A stretch of 64,000 bases of DNA from contig JBBRTB010000012.1 in the NCBI GenBank assembly GCA_038244815.1, positions 67,729 through 131,728 of the forward strand, given 5' to 3'. The stretch comes from DASVHS01 sp038244815. GTDB taxonomy: Bacteria; Acidobacteriota; Thermoanaerobaculia; Gp7-AA8. The position numbers and the translations under genes are program-made. This document shows, in pieces, positions 38,554 to 48,926 of the stretch (positions within the stretch are counted from its first letter, which is position 1; each line of letters starts with the position of its first letter). The notes beneath the pieces were generated by a model. That model was not told where the DNA came from, searched no databases, and was given only the letters and a program-made list of their open reading frames with translations.

Positions 38554-39153
38554 ATGAAACGACTCGTTCTGATCGTTTTTTGTCTGTTCCTGACCGCGTC
38601 GGTCGCGGCGGCCGCGCGCGATCAGCTCTCATCCGAGACTCGCAACATCGTCGAGAAAGCCCTGGCAAACGAGCAGGAAGCGGTGGCGCGCTACAACGCC
38701 TACGCTCTCAAAGCGACCGAAGAGGGGTACCTCGGCGCGGCGTCGCTGTTCCGGGCGTGCGCTCGAGCCGAATCGATCCACGCGCAGCGTTTCGCCGAAG
38801 TCCTGGGGATGGCCACCCTTCCGGAACGGACATTCGACATCACCGTCCGGTCGACGGATGACAACCTGCGCACTTCGCTGGCAGCAGAAACCGCGGAGCG
38901 CGACAGCGTGTATCACGACGCCATCGCCACCGCCCGGCGGCACGGCGAAGACAAGGTGGCGAAGCTGTTCGATGAAACGCGCGACGTCGAAACCGAGCAC
39001 GCCAATCTCCAGGCGGCCGCGATGCGCGATCTGTCGAACATGAAGGCGCCGAACGACTACTACGTGTGCGAGCGTTGCGGCTACACGACGGAGATCAATC
39101 TCCCGCGCTGCCCTTCCTGCCAGCACGCCGCTCACCTCTCGAAGGTGCAGTAG
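38554..39153 (+). CDS. Exported rubrerythrin-like ferritin/rubredoxin protein
   Basis: 199 residues from ATG 38554 behind GGGAGG. A signal peptide (MKRLVLIVFCLFLTASVAAA) precedes a four-helix ferritin-like domain carrying the di-iron Glu/His set (NEQEAVARY, ESIHAQRF, ETAERDSVYH, ETEHANL). A C-terminal rubredoxin-type domain has CERCGY and CPSCQH. Rubrerythrins reduce peroxide and are normally cytosolic, so export is unusual. Next to it are a tetrahaem cytochrome and an oxygen reductase, which could supply electrons; that link is inferred. Confidence 0.88.
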   Translation: MKRLVLIVFCLFLTASVAAAARDQLSSETRNIVEKALANEQEAVARYNAYALKATEEGYLGAASLFRACARAESIHAQRFAEVLGMATLPERTFDITVRSTDDNLRTSLAAETAERDSVYHDAIATARRHGEDKVAKLFDETRDVETEHANLQAAAMRDLSNMKAPNDYYVCERCGYTTEINLPRCPSCQHAAHLSKVQ

Positions 39154-39229
39154 CACCGGGCCGCGTCGGCAAGTAGGTCGAGCAGCCCGCGACGGCGACG
39201 AGAGCGAACGCCAGAACCGGCTTCATCAT
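39095..39229 (-). CDS. Putative small lipoprotein
   Basis: 44 residues: MMKPVLAFALVAVAGCSTYL has a short basic start, hydrophobic core and a lipobox (AVAGC), then a Gly/Arg-rich tail. It begins 12 bp after the cytochrome c stop on the same strand and its 3' end overlaps the rubrerythrin gene tail-to-tail. No clear ribosome binding site. The tail is basic and may be partly antisense noise. Confidence 0.35.
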   Translation of the reverse strand: MMKPVLAFALVAVAGCSTYLPTRPGATAPSRGERRAGRKGSAGD

Positions 39230-39240
39230 CCAGCTGCGCG

Positions 39241-39621
39241 TTACGCCTTGACATGGCAACCGGTGCACGCGACAGGCCCTTTCTTCTCGGCTTTGTGGCA
39301 CTTGATGCAGTCGATGTGGAAGGGGTTCTTCGTCAGGCTCATCTCACGCATGCCGGGAACGTCCTTCGCGGGATCGAGATGGCAGGAGGTGCAGGCGGCC
39401 ACCTTTTCGGTGCTCTTCGCGGTCAGGCCCTTCTGGGTGTGATGGCAGGTCTCGCAGTTCGGGGCAAGCTTCGTGGCATGCCTGGCGTGGCTGAAGGGTA
39501 CGGCCGGCTGCTTTTTGGCTGCGGCCTTGATCACGATCTTTCCCGGAAGCTCGCCCCCCATCGCCTGGATTCCAACGAAACAAAAAGAGGCTGCAGTCAA
39601 GAGCGCAAGAAGTCGTCGCAT
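39241..39621 (-). CDS. Exported tetrahaem cytochrome c (class III/c7-like)
   Basis: 126 residues from ATG 39621, preceded by GGGAGGAG. Signal peptide MRRLLALLTAASFCFVGIQA. Four CxxCH haem sites: CETCH, CTSCH, CIKCH and CTGCH, with extra histidines for sixth ligands (FSHARHATK, NPFHIDC). Spacing resembles small multihaem c3/c7 cytochromes that shuttle electrons at low potential in the periplasm. Divergent from the ba3 oxidase operon, 130 bp away. Confidence 0.9.
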   Translation of the reverse strand: MRRLLALLTAASFCFVGIQAMGGELPGKIVIKAAAKKQPAVPFSHARHATKLAPNCETCHHTQKGLTAKSTEKVAACTSCHLDPAKDVPGMREMSLTKNPFHIDCIKCHKAEKKGPVACTGCHVKA

Positions 39622-39753
39622 ATTGCTCCTCCCGGTGAGACGCATCATTGGGCCTGCTGCCTGAATCACCGCCAGTGACATTCGTCACGACACGGGGTGA
39701 CCGCCACCGCCGGGCCGGATGTGCGGCGCAGCGGAAGATCTTCAGGAGTTCTC

Positions 39754-39885
39754 ATGCAAGAGAAACCGACTGAACCTGCCGGGTCATTTTTTCCGCGCGG
39801 CGCGGTGGCGTTCTTCGCCGCCATGATTGTTTTCTACGGCGCCTTCTGGCTTCTCATCATGGCCATCATGGTGCGGCGAGGCTGA
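39754..39885 (+). CDS. ba3-type cytochrome c oxidase subunit IIa
   Basis: 43 residues from ATG 39754 with AGGAG upstream. A single membrane helix (AVAFFAAMIVFYGAFWLLIMA) after a short polar N-terminus, ending MVRRG. Size, topology and position directly before subunit II (3 bp) are those of the small IIa subunit of ba3 oxidases, which completes the missing helix of subunit II. First gene of the oxidase operon. Confidence 0.75.
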   Translation: MQEKPTEPAGSFFPRGAVAFFAAMIVFYGAFWLLIMAIMVRRG

Positions 39886-39888
39886 GCG

Positions 39889-40665
39889 ATGTCCGTTGAG
39901 ATCGGCATGGAGAAGCGGATCATCCTCGCTTCGGCCGTGTTCGTGCTGGCCCTGACCGGCCTCATCGCCATGTCCGTGCGCTCGTACGGAATCCGCGTGC
40001 CGACGTGCCTCACCGACGTCCGGCCGTTCCGGGAAGGGCGGGTGATTCAGCAGGCGCCGGACCGATACGAGGTGCACTACCTCGCCAGGATGTGGGCGTT
40101 CGAGCCGGCCGACGTGGCCATCGCGCCCGGGTCCACCGTCGACTTCTACCTCAGCACCGCCGACGTGACGCACGGCATGATGATCGTCGGCACGAACGTG
40201 AATCTGATGGCGGTGCCCGGCGCCGTGAACTACGCGCGCGTGAAGTTCGACAAGCCCGGCGAGTACCTCGTCGTCTGCAACGAATACTGCGGAACCAAAC
40301 ATCACAACATGGCCGGCCGCATCCACGTGTCGAGCCAGGCCGCGGCCGCCGCGGCGGCGGCAGCGGCGACACCCATTCCGGCGCCAGAGCCGTCACCGGA
40401 CCAGGCACTGCTCGACCAGTACGGATGCACAGCCTGCCATTCGATCGACGGCAGCGCCATGAGCGCGCCGACCTTCAAAGGTCTCTACCACAGCCGCCGG
40501 ACGTTCGCCGACGGGTCGACGGCAATCGCCGAAGACCAGTACCTGAGAGACTCGATCGAGAAGCCGGACGCGAGAGTGGTCAAGGGTTTCGAAGCGATGC
40601 CTGCCATTCCGGTTCCTCCGGAAGACGTGCGGAGGATCGTCGAGTACATCGAGACGCTGCGATAG
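39889..40665 (+). CDS. ba3-type cytochrome c oxidase subunit II with fused cytochrome c domain
   Basis: 258 residues. One N-terminal helix (~10-30) and a periplasmic cupredoxin domain with the CuA ligands: His in DVTHGMMIVG, the CNEYC pair and His/Met in GTKHHNM. A polyalanine/proline linker (nine Ala, then TPIPAPEPSP) leads to a C-terminal class I cytochrome c with CTACH and a Met ligand near VKGFEAMPAIPVP. The fused haem suggests caa3-like electron entry. Electrons pass from cytochrome c through CuA to subunit I, encoded 6 bp downstream. Confidence 0.92.
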   Translation: MSVEIGMEKRIILASAVFVLALTGLIAMSVRSYGIRVPTCLTDVRPFREGRVIQQAPDRYEVHYLARMWAFEPADVAIAPGSTVDFYLSTADVTHGMMIVGTNVNLMAVPGAVNYARVKFDKPGEYLVVCNEYCGTKHHNMAGRIHVSSQAAAAAAAAAATPIPAPEPSPDQALLDQYGCTACHSIDGSAMSAPTFKGLYHSRRTFADGSTAIAEDQYLRDSIEKPDARVVKGFEAMPAIPVPPEDVRRIVEYIETLR

Positions 40666-40671
40666 GACGCC

Positions 40672-42384
40672 ATGAACGACCAGCAGACAGCGGCGCCCCT
40701 GACGTACGAACCGGTCGCGATCGAGGCGGGCCTCAGGAAGATCATCCTCTTCGAGATCGCCTTTCCGATGGTCCTTCTGCTCATCGGCATCGCCACCGGA
40801 CTGCTCCAGGTCCTCTACCGCGCCGGAATCATCCGGTCCGAGAGCTTCCTCGGCATCAATTATTACCAGGGGCTTACGCTCCACGGGACCATCAACGCCA
40901 TCGTCTTCACGACGTTCTTCGCCGTGGCCTTCGGCCACGCCGTGATCCGTTTCTACACCGGCAAGCCTCTACTGCTCGGCGCCGCCTGGACGTCGCTCGT
41001 TCTCATGACCGGCGGCACGCTCATGGCCGCCATCCCCATGCTGACCGGACAGGCCAGCGTGCTGTACACGTTCTATCCGCCGCTGAAAGCGCATCCGGCC
41101 TTCTACATCGGTCTGGTGCTGGTGGTGGTCGGATCGTGGGTGGCGTTCTTCAGCTGGATTCCGGTCTATCAGCGCTGGAGCCGCGACAACCCCGGCCGGA
41201 AAATGCCCATGGGCATCCTGGGGATTTTCGCCACCTTCATCGTCTGGTTCATCGCCACGATTCCCGTGGCCATCGAGATCCTCTTTCTCCTGATCCCCTG
41301 GTCGTTCGGATGGACGAAGAGCGTGAACGTTCCGCTGGCGCGCATGCTGTTCTGGTTCTTCGGACATCCGCTGGTGTATTTCTGGCTGCTGCCGGCTTAC
41401 GTCATGTACTACACGATGCTGCCGAAGCTGGCCGGCGGAAAGCTGTACTCCGACTTCGCGGGGCGATTCACGTTCCTCTGGCTCATCGTCTTCTCCGCAC
41501 CGATCGGACTGCACCACCAGTACACCGAGCCGGGCATCGATTCGAGCTGGAAATTCGTGCACGCGATCTTCACGATGATGGTGGCCATCGCCAGCCTGGT
41601 CACTGCCTTCACCCTGGCCGCCTCGATGGAGCACGGGGCCCGGCAGCGCGGCGGGAAGGGTCTCTTCGGATGGTGGAAGAAGCTTCCCTGGGTCGACAGC
41701 GAGCGCTGGATGTTCGCGTATCTCGTCGCCGGCCTGATCATCTTCATTCCCGGAGGGATCACGGGCATCATCAACGCCTCGTACAGTCTCGATCTGGTCG
41801 TGCACAACACCGCGTGGCTGCCGGCGCACTTTCACCAGACCGTGGCCGGTCCGACCTTCCTGGCGTTCATCGGCGGAAGCCTCCTGCTCGTCTCCACGCT
41901 CACCGGAAAAGAGATCGCCTTCAAGCGCCTCAACGTGTGGGTTCCCTGGATCTGGACGCTGGGAATCATGGTCTTCTCGACGGGACTGTTCGTCGGCGGG
42001 ATCCAGGGAGAGCCCCGACGGACGAACATGGGGATGTCGTACACGAACCCGGCCTCACCTCTGTATCAACCGTCGTGGGCCTTCGCCAAAGTGGTCGGCA
42101 CGATCGGCGGAGTGATCATGTTCGCGGCGATGGTGTGCTACTTCGCCGTCTTCTTCGCCACGCTGCTGCGGCGCAGGACGATGGCGGGTGCGCTGGACCT
42201 GCCGTGGTCGGAGCCGTATCACGACGAGAACGTCGCGGCGGTGCGCACTCTGCGTCCGTGGATCGTCGCCGCGGTCGTTCTCCTCATCGTCGCGTACACG
42301 ATGCCGTTCCTCGAGATCGCCCGCGGCAGGTACGAGGGCTCGCCTCCGTACGCGCCGGACCGGCCGGTGGCACTAAGCCGATGA
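40672..42384 (+). CDS. ba3-type haem-copper oxidase subunit I
   Basis: 570 residues with 12-13 membrane helices. Haem and copper ligands are visible: His in GLTLHGTINAIVFT, the CuB region FWFFGHPLVYFWLLPAYVMY, the GLHHQYTEPG pair, and WLPAHFHQTVAGP with the high-spin and low-spin haem histidines. The pattern (no D-channel motifs, GHPLVYF) is of the B-type/ba3 family, which works at low oxygen. Catalyses oxygen reduction with proton pumping in the inner membrane. The last four bases overlap the Sco gene (ATGA). Confidence 0.94.
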   Translation: MNDQQTAAPLTYEPVAIEAGLRKIILFEIAFPMVLLLIGIATGLLQVLYRAGIIRSESFLGINYYQGLTLHGTINAIVFTTFFAVAFGHAVIRFYTGKPLLLGAAWTSLVLMTGGTLMAAIPMLTGQASVLYTFYPPLKAHPAFYIGLVLVVVGSWVAFFSWIPVYQRWSRDNPGRKMPMGILGIFATFIVWFIATIPVAIEILFLLIPWSFGWTKSVNVPLARMLFWFFGHPLVYFWLLPAYVMYYTMLPKLAGGKLYSDFAGRFTFLWLIVFSAPIGLHHQYTEPGIDSSWKFVHAIFTMMVAIASLVTAFTLAASMEHGARQRGGKGLFGWWKKLPWVDSERWMFAYLVAGLIIFIPGGITGIINASYSLDLVVHNTAWLPAHFHQTVAGPTFLAFIGGSLLLVSTLTGKEIAFKRLNVWVPWIWTLGIMVFSTGLFVGGIQGEPRRTNMGMSYTNPASPLYQPSWAFAKVVGTIGGVIMFAAMVCYFAVFFATLLRRRTMAGALDLPWSEPYHDENVAAVRTLRPWIVAAVVLLIVAYTMPFLEIARGRYEGSPPYAPDRPVALSR

Positions 42385-43060
42385 AACCTGTCGCCCTGGC
42401 CGCCCTGCTCCTCGCGCTCGCGCCGCATGTTCTCGCTGCCGGAGCGTCGCTCCAGGCGGGCTACGTCGAGGGGCAGCCACTGGCGGCAATCGATTTCATC
42501 GACGACGAGGGGCGCGTGCGCTCGACGAACGAGTGGCGAGGGGCCCCGGCGATCATCGCTCCGATCTACACCCGCTGTCCGGTGGCCTGTCCCCTGATCG
42601 TCGAGGGTCTGAAGCGCGGTCTGGACAGCGCGAAGGCGCGTCCCGGCACGTACCGGGTCATCCTCTTTTCGTTCGATCCGCGCGACACACCCGCGGATCT
42701 GCACCGTTTCCGCGAGCGTCACCACGTCCCGATGGCGTGGACGGTGGCCAGCGCCGGCGCTCCAGCCATTCGTTCGCTGATGGACTCCATCGGCTTCCAT
42801 TACGCGGAGACCGGGAACGCCTTCAGGCATCCGAACGTCGTCATCGCCATCGCTCCCGACCTCACCACCGCGAAGTATCTGTTCGGAACTGACTACAGCG
42901 CATCGGACATCGACCAGGCTCTGGCCATGGCGCGCGGCGACAGCCGATGGCTCGATCGCAGCGAGGGCGTGATCCTTGCGTTGCTGCTGTTCGCGTGCGT
43001 GATGTCGATCATCTATCTGTTCCAGGTTCGCATCAATCCACAGGCAAAAGGAGAGACGTC

Positions 43061-43064
<4 letters not shown>
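42381..43064 (+). CDS. SCO1/SenC copper chaperone, membrane-anchored at the C-terminus
   Basis: 227 residues. Signal peptide (LAALLLALAPHVLAAG), thioredoxin-like fold with the copper/thiol motif YTRCPVACPLIVEGLK (CxxxC, ~62-66) and a conserved histidine in NAFRHPNVV (~155). Sco proteins insert copper into the CuA site of the oxidase. A C-terminal helix (VILALLLFACVMSIIYLF) tethers it, the reverse of the usual N-terminal anchor. Overlaps oxidase subunit I upstream and citrate synthase downstream by four bases each. Confidence 0.9.
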
Positions 43065-44347
<1,283 letters not shown>

Positions 44348-44371
<24 letters not shown>

Positions 44372-45410
44372 TTTTCCACCCGTCGTAGACATCCCCCGTC
44401 GCCGAGGTAGCCTCGGGGGATGTCACGACCAATCCGGCTCGAGTATCCAGGCGCCGTCTTCCACATCACCTGTCGCGGCAACGAGCGGCGAACGACGTTC
44501 CGCGACGACCTCGATCGCGTACGCTTTCTCGACCTTCTCGGCCAGGCCGTCGATCGGTTCCGCTGGGTCGTCACCGCGTACGTCCTGATGTCCAATCACT
44601 TTCATTTCGTGGTCGAGCTGACCGCGGCCAACCTCTCGCGCGGCATGCAGTGGCTGAACGGCGGTTACGTGCAGAGATTCAACCTCCGGCACGAACGGGT
44701 CGGGCACCTGCATCAAGGTCGCTTCAAGTCGATTCTGATCGAGGAGGACACCTACATGCTCGAGCTGATCCGGTACGTGGTTCTCAATCCGGTGCGCGCG
44801 AACATGGTGCCGCGTCCCGAGGACTACGCCTGGAGCAGCTATCGAGCGACGGCCGGACTCGGACATGTGCCGGAGTGGCTCGCGGCCGATGACGTGCTGC
44901 TGCGCTTCGGATCCGATCGCGATCTCGCGCAGGCCCGGTATCGACGGTTCGTGGAGGACGGGATCGGCAGCCATCGCGTCCCCTGGGAAGACCTCGTCGG
45001 CCAGGTTTACCTGGGCAGCGAACAGTGGCGAAATGAAGTGCGCGATCGCCTGCGCGGGCGTCCGCGGGCCGACGCTCATCCGCGACAACAGCGCGCGCTC
45101 GGGGAACGGACGATGGCGGAGGTGATGACATCCGTAGCCCGCGCCCTGCCGATCGACCCGGCCTGGCTTCGCCTCGGCCGCGGCGGAACCGCGCGCATGA
45201 TCGCCGCCTGGATCGGCCGCCACGAGGCCGATCTCAACCTCGCGGAAATCGCGGCGGCGCTGCGACTGCGCAGCAGCGGACATGTGTCGATGCTGATCCA
45301 GCGATGCGACGAACGCCTGGACGACGACGTCTCTCTGCGATCATCGGTGGATCGCTGCGTTGAAGCACTCCACGATTTGTGGAAAAGTGACGAAGCGAAG
45401 CTCTGACCCC
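44348..45410 (+). mobile_element. REP-associated tyrosine transposase element with inverted ends
   Basis: The left end 44348-44379 and right end 45379-45410 are inverted copies: 20 outer bases identical (GGGGTCAGAGCTTCGCTTCG), then 4 diverged, then TTTTCCAC shared (29 of 32 match). They enclose one gene, the transposase. The left end overlaps the stop of citrate synthase; the right end contains the transposase stop and abuts the ligase ATG at 45411. A solitary half copy lies at 23203. Y1 transposases of this kind act on hairpin ends as single strands. Confidence 0.8.
44420..45406 (+). CDS. REP-associated tyrosine (Y1/HUH) transposase
   Basis: 328 residues. N-terminal RLEYPGAVFHITCRGNERRT, the HUH motif SNHFHFVVEL (~58-67), the tyrosine in NGGYVQRFNLRHER, then HLHQGRFKSILIEEDTYM and LIRYVVLNPVRANMV are the RAYT signature. 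A C-terminal extension (~230-320) ends in a helix-turn-helix-like LNLAEIAAALRLRSSGHVSM, as in the larger RAYT group. These single-copy relatives of IS200/IS605 transposases nick and rejoin REP hairpins. The gene is intact, and the palindromic ends at 44348 and 45410 are the obvious substrates. Confidence 0.93.
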   Translation: MSRPIRLEYPGAVFHITCRGNERRTTFRDDLDRVRFLDLLGQAVDRFRWVVTAYVLMSNHFHFVVELTAANLSRGMQWLNGGYVQRFNLRHERVGHLHQGRFKSILIEEDTYMLELIRYVVLNPVRANMVPRPEDYAWSSYRATAGLGHVPEWLAADDVLLRFGSDRDLAQARYRRFVEDGIGSHRVPWEDLVGQVYLGSEQWRNEVRDRLRGRPRADAHPRQQRALGERTMAEVMTSVARALPIDPAWLRLGRGGTARMIAAWIGRHEADLNLAEIAAALRLRSSGHVSMLIQRCDERLDDDVSLRSSVDRCVEALHDLWKSDEAKL

Positions 45411-46448
45411 ATGCGACCGCCGATTGCGCCGATGCTGTCGTCCCCCGCCGCCGCGATCCCCGAGGGGGATGGATGGCAGTTCGAGCCGAAATGGGACGGC
45501 TTCCGCACCATCGTGTTTCACGACGGCGGCGAGATCTTTCTGCAGAGCCGGGACGAGAAGCCGATGAACCGCTACTTCCCGGAGCTCATCGCTCCGCTGA
45601 GCGCGGCCCTTCCCGAGCGCTGCGTCGTCGACGGCGAGATCGTCATCGCCGGACCGAAAGGACTCGACTTCGAAGCGTTGCTTCTGCGCATCCATCCCGC
45701 GGCGTCGCGGGTGAAGCTCCTGGCCGCGCAAACACCTGCTTCATTCGTGGCCTGGGATCTCCTCGCGCTCGGCGATGACGACCTGCGCGAACTGCCGCTG
45801 TCTTCGCGCCGCGAGAAGCTCGAGCACGCACTGGCACCGTCAAGCGCCGTGCATCTCACGCCGGTCACACGCGACCGCGCGCTCGCTCTCGACTGGTTTC
45901 AACGCTTCGAAGGCGCCGGCCTCGACGGCGTGATGGCCAAGCGCCTCGACTGGCCGTACTCGCCAGGCCAGCGGACGATGATCAAGGTCAAGCACGCGCG
46001 CACCGCCGACTGCGTCGTGGCCGGTTTCCGCTGGCACAAGAACGGTCCCGGCACGATGATCGGCTCGCTCCTCCTAGGCCTCTTCGACGATGACGGACAC
46101 CTTCATCACGCCGGCGTCACCGCGGCGTTCACGACCGCGGTGCGCAAACAGCTCGTCGACGAGCTGGCACCGCTTCGGGTTGATTCGCTCGAGAACCATC
46201 CCTGGCGCGACTGGACCGAAGCGCAGCAGTCGAGCCGGTGGAATCGCGGAAAGGACCTGAGCTGGGAGCCGCTGCGCATCGAGCGCGTCGTGGAAGTCGC
46301 CTACGATCACATGCAGGGTGCTCGCTTCCGCCACGCGGCGCGCTTCGTCCGCTGGCGTCCCGATAAGCGCCCCGCGGACTGCCGCTACGATCAGCTGGAA
46401 GTGACTCCGCCCTTCGAGCTCGAGCGCGTCTTCCGCCACGGATCGTAA
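45411..46448 (+). CDS. ATP-dependent DNA ligase (LigC/LigD ligase-domain type)
   Basis: 345 residues. The adenylation motif EPKWDGFR with Lys27, then FLQSRDEKPMNRYFPEL (motif Ia), VVDGEIVIAG (III), FVAWDLLA (IIIa), AGLDGVMAKRLDWPY (IV) and TMIKVKHARTADCVV (V) are in order, followed by the OB-fold part. It seals nicks using ATP and in bacteria partners a polymerase for end joining. The gene begins exactly at the right border of the transposase element; the family normally starts near here, so the ATG may be native. Its 3' end overlaps the polymerase gene by 58 bp, tail to tail. Confidence 0.9.
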   Translation: MRPPIAPMLSSPAAAIPEGDGWQFEPKWDGFRTIVFHDGGEIFLQSRDEKPMNRYFPELIAPLSAALPERCVVDGEIVIAGPKGLDFEALLLRIHPAASRVKLLAAQTPASFVAWDLLALGDDDLRELPLSSRREKLEHALAPSSAVHLTPVTRDRALALDWFQRFEGAGLDGVMAKRLDWPYSPGQRTMIKVKHARTADCVVAGFRWHKNGPGTMIGSLLLGLFDDDGHLHHAGVTAAFTTAVRKQLVDELAPLRVDSLENHPWRDWTEAQQSSRWNRGKDLSWEPLRIERVVEVAYDHMQGARFRHAARFVRWRPDKRPADCRYDQLEVTPPFELERVFRHGS

Positions 46449-47665
46449 TCGGGATCCGCCGGCTCCTCCGCCGGGCGCTGCTCCTCCGGCACGTGACGCA
46501 GGTTCACGCGGATGCGCGTCCACGTGCTCGACCGCCCGCGCATGGCATCGACGAGCACGTCGTCGATCTCGAGATGCTGCGCGGCATCAGGATGCCGGAC
46601 CTTCCATCGCTCCAGACCCGCCAGCGCATCTTCCTTGTGCTCCGCCTTCGCCACCGTGATGAGCGGCTGCTTCTGCTTCGACGGCGCAACGCGCGGTGGT
46701 TCGCCGCGTTGCTTCCTGTAATTCGGCGGCCATGGCGCGTCGCCGAGACCGGCCGCTTCCTGCGCGGCCGAGAGCGCCAGGAGTCTCTCCAGCGAGCCCG
46801 CCGCCGCATCGATTCCCTCTGAGGCATCGCCGCGCTCGGCGAACCGCGCCGGAGCGGTCGCCAGAGTGAAGAGAGCGGGATCGCATCCGGCAACCTCGTC
46901 CCATTCGAGCGGCATCGACACGCGCGCGTCGGGCGTCGGCCGCACGGACCACGCCGAGGCGACGGTGCGGTCCTTGGCGTTCTGGTTGTAATCGAGAAAG
47001 ACGCCGTGGCGCTCCTCCTTCCACCACTTGCTGGTGGCCAGCTCCGGCGCGCGCCGTTCCACTTCCCGCGCCACCGCCAGCGCGGCGCGCCGCACCTGAT
47101 CGAACGTCCATCGGCGCTCCAGCCGGACGTTGACGTGCATCCCGCGCGAGCCCGAGGTCTTCGGCCAGCCGCGCAGCTCGTGCTCGCCGAGCACGTCGCG
47201 CACGATGAGGGCCACGCATTTCACATCGTCGAAGCGAACGCCCGGGCCGGGATCGAGGTCGACGCGCAGCTCGTCGGGATGCTCGAGATCGTCCGCGCGC
47301 ACGGGATGCGGATTGAGATCGATGCATCCGAGGTTCACGACCCAGAGGAGCTGCGCGGCGTCGCGGATGACGATCTCCTCCGCCGTGCGGCCGGACGGAA
47401 AGCGAAGCTCGACGGTGTCGATCCATGCGGGACGCTGCTCCGGCGCCCGCTTCTGAAAGAACGGCTCACTCGCCGCACCGTTGACATAGCGCTTGAGCAC
47501 GAACGGACGATTGGCGATTCCTCGCAGCGCACCGCCGGCAACGGCGAAGTAGTAGTTCGCCAGGTCGAGCTTCGTGTGGCCGCCCTGCGGGAAGAAGACC
47601 TTCTCCGGATTCGTGATGACGACTTCGCGGCCGGCGGCGTCAATGACGGTCTGGGACTTCGCCAC
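46391..47665 (-). CDS. LigD-type polymerase/primase (end-joining repair)
   Basis: 424 residues. Archaeo-eukaryotic primase fold: VVITNPEKVFFPQGGHTKLD, FFQKRAPEQRPAWI, CIDLNPHPVRADDLEHPDE, the catalytic metal motif RVDLDPGPGVRFDDV (~135-150), TSGSRGMHVNVRL and VFLDYNQNAKDRT. A basic C-terminal tail (from ~300) is branch-specific. Such enzymes add nucleotides at broken ends, often ribonucleotides, before ligation. Polymerase and ligase are separate convergent genes rather than one LigD; no Ku gene is in the window. Confidence 0.9.
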   Translation of the reverse strand: MAKSQTVIDAAGREVVITNPEKVFFPQGGHTKLDLANYYFAVAGGALRGIANRPFVLKRYVNGAASEPFFQKRAPEQRPAWIDTVELRFPSGRTAEEIVIRDAAQLLWVVNLGCIDLNPHPVRADDLEHPDELRVDLDPGPGVRFDDVKCVALIVRDVLGEHELRGWPKTSGSRGMHVNVRLERRWTFDQVRRAALAVAREVERRAPELATSKWWKEERHGVFLDYNQNAKDRTVASAWSVRPTPDARVSMPLEWDEVAGCDPALFTLATAPARFAERGDASEGIDAAAGSLERLLALSAAQEAAGLGDAPWPPNYRKQRGEPPRVAPSKQKQPLITVAKAEHKEDALAGLERWKVRHPDAAQHLEIDDVLVDAMRGRSSTWTRIRVNLRHVPEEQRPAEEPADPDYDPWRKTRSSSKGGVTSS

Positions 47666-47702
47666 GGGTACAGTGTTTCCGCAAACCCGCTACCATTCAA
47701 GG

Positions 47703-48926
47703 ATGTCGACAGCGGCGCTCAAGGCTCAATATCCCGGCAAGCCGTGGATGTGGCGGCAGGACTGGGCGCAGAGCGCCATCCGCGACTCGAACCGCAAGAC
47801 CGCCATCGGGCTCTGGGTCTTCGCGTTGATCTGGAGCGCCATCTCCTTCCCCGTGGCGTGGAAGCTCGTTCCGCAGATGTCACGGGAGAACGTGGCAGCG
47901 CTGATCATTTTTCTGTTTCCGCTCGCCGGAATCATCATGCTCATCAGCGCCGTCTATCAGACGTTTCGCAGCATGAAGTACGGGACGTCGATCTGTCACC
48001 TCGACCGCGTGCCCATCGCACCCGGCCGGATGTTCCGCGGCGACATCGAGATCAAAACGGACGCCGTGCCGGCAGACGGCTATCGCCTGCGCGTCCTCCT
48101 GGTCAACGCCGTGACCACGCGAACGGGGAAGAACCGGTCGACGAGCGAACGCCTGCTGTGGGATGCGGAGATCCTCGTCGAGCAAGGAGCGGTGATGCGC
48201 AGTCCGATGGGCAGCCGCGTTCCGTTTCAGTTCGCCACACCGCCCGACTCGCATGCCACCGACGAGAGCGACTTCTACAATCGATACCTCTGGCGCATGT
48301 CCGCTTCGGCGGCGATGCCCGGCGTCGACTACGCCGCGCAGTTCGATCTTCCGGTGTTCCCGACCGGAGAGGCCGCCGACGGAAGCGAGTTCGCGGCGTT
48401 CGAGCAGCGTCATCGCGTCGAGGCGGCGCGCCACGCCATCACGCCGGCATCGGGCGTCGAGATCTCGAACCTGCCGGGCGGCGGCGAGCAGTTCCGCATC
48501 CACGCGAAAAAAACGTTCGGCTCAGCATTCCAGTCCCTGCTCTTCCTGGCCGTGTGGAACGGAGCCATCGCCGCGATGATTCACTTCGATGCACCCTGGG
48601 GCATCTCCGCGTTCTTCATCGCCATCGATCTCCTCCTCATCGTGGCCGCGGTCGACTACTTCTTCGGCCGATCGACCATCGAAGTGGACTCCAGCGGCGT
48701 GCGCGTTCGCAGGCAATGGCTGGGCATGGGATCGAACACGCGCTCGTACGACCCGGCGTCGATCGCTTCGATCGACGGAACCACTCCGGCCGCGAACAGC
48801 AAGTCGTTCGGCGTGACGATCAAGCTCCGCGACGGCGACACCCGTCTCATCGCCTCGAATCTGCCCAGTCGCGAGAGCGCCGACTCCGTCGCCGCGAAGA
48901 TGATGAAGGACCTCGGAGTTGCCTAA
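47703..48926 (+). CDS. Membrane protein of unknown function (DUF3592-like layout)
   Basis: 407 residues from ATG 47703; the frame is open 129 bp further upstream but that overlaps the divergent polymerase gene. Two membrane helices near 36-56 (LWVFALIWSAISFPVAW) and 65-85 (ALIIFLFPLAGIIMLISAVY), a large soluble domain (~95-270), and a second pair near 283-325 (LLFLAVWNGAIAAMI, AFFIAIDLLLIVAAVDYFF). A short beta domain (STIEVDSSGVRVRRQWLG) closes it. The helix-soluble-helix layout resembles DUF3592-type proteins. No catalytic motif; four-base overlap tail to tail with the GGDEF gene. Confidence 0.7.
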   Translation: MSTAALKAQYPGKPWMWRQDWAQSAIRDSNRKTAIGLWVFALIWSAISFPVAWKLVPQMSRENVAALIIFLFPLAGIIMLISAVYQTFRSMKYGTSICHLDRVPIAPGRMFRGDIEIKTDAVPADGYRLRVLLVNAVTTRTGKNRSTSERLLWDAEILVEQGAVMRSPMGSRVPFQFATPPDSHATDESDFYNRYLWRMSASAAMPGVDYAAQFDLPVFPTGEAADGSEFAAFEQRHRVEAARHAITPASGVEISNLPGGGEQFRIHAKKTFGSAFQSLLFLAVWNGAIAAMIHFDAPWGISAFFIAIDLLLIVAAVDYFFGRSTIEVDSSGVRVRRQWLGMGSNTRSYDPASIASIDGTTPAANSKSFGVTIKLRDGDTRLIASNLPSRESADSVAAKMMKDLGVA

